Assembly: GCA_028292825.1 (NCBI GenBank)
Contig: JAQGLO010000067.1
Coordinates: 1 to 41,668, forward strand
DNA from: Alphaproteobacteria bacterium
Lineage (GTDB): Bacteria; Pseudomonadota; Alphaproteobacteria; Micropepsales; Micropepsaceae
Reading direction: 5' to 3'
Length of the DNA stretch: 41,668 nt
Each line of letters begins with the position of its first letter. Position 1 is the first letter of the stretch. This document shows, one piece after another, positions 40,864-41,668 of this stretch. The translations under genes and the position numbers were made by a program. Under the pieces are notes generated by a model. It was not told the origin of the DNA, did not search any database, and saw nothing but the letters and a program-made list of their open reading frames with translations.

Positions 40864-41383
40864 ACCAGCCGCCGCTTTCTTCCTTCTTGGCCGGCGCGGC
40901 CTTCTTGGCGGCGGTGCGCTTGCCGATTTCGCCATCGGCATTCACCGGCTTGCCGGTATCGGGCGTGGCAGGCGTGCCCAGAATCTTGTCGGTAAAGCTG
41001 CGATTGGCGTTCTGCACCGAACGGCTGTCGGCGGTCAGCTTGCTGCGGACGGCGGGATCGGCGTTCTGCACCCCCGCATGGGCCAGCAGCAGCTTCTCCG
41101 ACATGGAGTAGTTGCCGCGCATGCCGTTGGCCACGGTCTGGGGATCGGAATTGTTGAACAGCGCCTGTTCCGCCGTGGCGGTGGGGTCGAGTTGGTTGGT
41201 GGGCGGCGCGCCGGGGAGCGGCGGACGCAGGTTGAAATCGGGCGGGATCACCAGCGGCGCCTTGGTGGTGACGGCGAATTCGTCGGGCGACTTCTTCTGC
41301 AGGCCCGCCATGTCGCGCAGGCTGGAGCAGCCGGCCAGGGCCAGCCCGCTCAGGGCGATGATCGCAATACCATTCCTACGCAT
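40850..41383 (-). CDS. DUF3035 lipoprotein
   Basis: A 177-residue outer- or inner-membrane lipoprotein: signal RRNGIAIIALSGLALAGC with lipobox LAGC. The mature part has SPDEFAVTTKAPLVIPPDFNLRPP, the DUF3035 hallmark (PDEFxVxxxAPLxxPPdf-LP-P), and SEKLLLAHAGVQNADPAVRSKL. The C-terminus is Lys/Ala-rich and ends GGWFDWF. Function is unknown. It follows lspA, the lipoprotein signal peptidase that should process it, after 1 bp, and precedes the M16 pair, an arrangement frequent in alphaproteobacteria. ATG at 41381-41383 has GAGG six bases upstream. Confidence 0.9.
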   Translation of the reverse strand: MRRNGIAIIALSGLALAGCSSLRDMAGLQKKSPDEFAVTTKAPLVIPPDFNLRPPLPGAPPTNQLDPTATAEQALFNNSDPQTVANGMRGNYSMSEKLLLAHAGVQNADPAVRSKLTADSRSVQNANRSFTDKILGTPATPDTGKPVNADGEIGKRTAAKKAAPAKKEESGGWFDWF

Positions 41384-41384
41384 T

Positions 41385-41668
41385 CTAAACCTCATGCCCC
41401 GCATCGGGCGTCGCTTCCGGCTTCAGCACATCATAGATGATGGCAATCGCGCCCAGGGTGATCGCCAGGTCGGCTATGTTGAAGACATACCAGTCATAAC
41501 CGAAGCCGTAAAAGTGGAAAAAATCCGCCACTTTGCCGTAAAGCAGGCGGTCAATCAGATTGTTCCCGATCGCCCCGCCAATCACCAGCCCATAGCCGAT
41601 GGCCAGGGACTGGCTGGTGGTACGCCACAAAAGCCAGCCCAGCACGGCAATCGCCGCCAGGGCCACCA
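41385..41668 (-). CDS. lspA: Lipoprotein signal peptidase (signal peptidase II), C-terminal part
   Basis: The last ~94 residues of an inner-membrane aspartyl protease that cleaves prolipoproteins. The two catalytic Asp lie in [21 protein letters not shown] and [14 protein letters not shown], the family active-site blocks. The 5' part lies beyond the right edge of the window; the family is ~160 residues. It ends with TAG at 41385-41387, 1 bp before the DUF3035 lipoprotein start, so it heads the lspA - lipoprotein - M16 - M16 operon. Confidence 0.95.
   Translation of the reverse strand, partial: VALAAIAVLGWLLWRTTSQSLAIGYGLVIGGAIGNNLIDRLLYGKVADFFHFYGFGYDWYVFNIADLAITLGAIAIIYDVLKPEATPDAGHEV

Noticed and set aside
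1-41668. CRISPR arrays, prophage genes, insertion sequences, toxin-antitoxin or restriction systems
   Set aside because: No regularly spaced repeats, transposase, integrase, phage structural genes or defence-gene motifs were found in any frame.

Overview
The window is about 41.7 kb of dense, high-GC chromosomal DNA from an alphaproteobacterium, probably free-living and aerobic. Supporting signs are a SciP (DUF1153) homologue, several TTG/GTG starts, a plausible EcfG-type stress promoter, DUF3096 and DUF3035 proteins, a BtuB-like TonB receptor, and many exported quinoprotein, flavoprotein and cytochrome c dehydrogenases. The order is not certain; Rhizomicrobium/Caulobacterales-like lineages would fit. 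There is no prophage, intact insertion sequence, CRISPR array or rRNA operon.

Layout. 1-2.4 kb: start of murA, a small basic protein, tRNA-Thr(GGT), a 2OG-Fe(II) oxygenase, a stray tRNA-Thr-like 3' half, and an RMD1/DUF155 protein. 2.6-11 kb: two PQQ dehydrogenases, each convergent with an APC-type permease gene. The first faces an AnsP-like permease. The second faces an unusual APC permease fused to a histidine kinase, and a 39-bp copy of the second dehydrogenase's 3' end lies on the far side of that fusion gene. 11-15.2 kb: a zinc metallopeptidase diverging from a TonB receptor, then an ABC-2 permease convergent with the receptor. 15.2-19.75 kb: a minus-strand series read as Gfo/Idh oxidoreductase, HEAT-repeat cytochrome c protein, ABC ATPase and ABC permease, with a LacI-type operator in front. 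19.8-25 kb: a small lipoprotein, a secreted unknown, an amidohydrolase-like protein, and a 1169-aa TPR protein with two complete O-GlcNAc-transferase-like domains in tandem.

25-28.7 kb: a gluconate 2-dehydrogenase-type operon (subunit 3, GMC flavoprotein, triheme cytochrome c). 28.9-32.8 kb: a Q/N-rich small protein behind a candidate EcfG promoter, alanine dehydrogenase, an orphan CysJ-like diflavin reductase, two small stress-type genes, and sciP. 32.8-41.7 kb: mostly housekeeping genes: a DsbD/ScsB reductase, rsmD, a PAS_5 protein, mutL, and a tightly coupled lspA - DUF3035 lipoprotein - M16 peptidase - M16-like operon.

How the genes work together. Much of the middle encodes periplasmic oxidation of sugars and alcohols (two quinoproteins, a GMC dehydrogenase with its own cytochrome, a second cytochrome c fusion). 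Around it are uptake and sensing genes: amino-acid permeases, a permease-kinase and a TonB receptor. Packing is extreme: four convergent pairs overlap at their stop codons, two of them by 17 bp, and most operonic neighbours overlap by 1-4 bp or are 1 bp apart. No stretch above 300 bp lacks a gene. The points most worth following up are the APC-kinase fusion, the tandem OGT protein, the cytochrome/ABC-exporter operon, and two single-gene insertions each bracketed by a copy of the neighbouring gene's 3' end.
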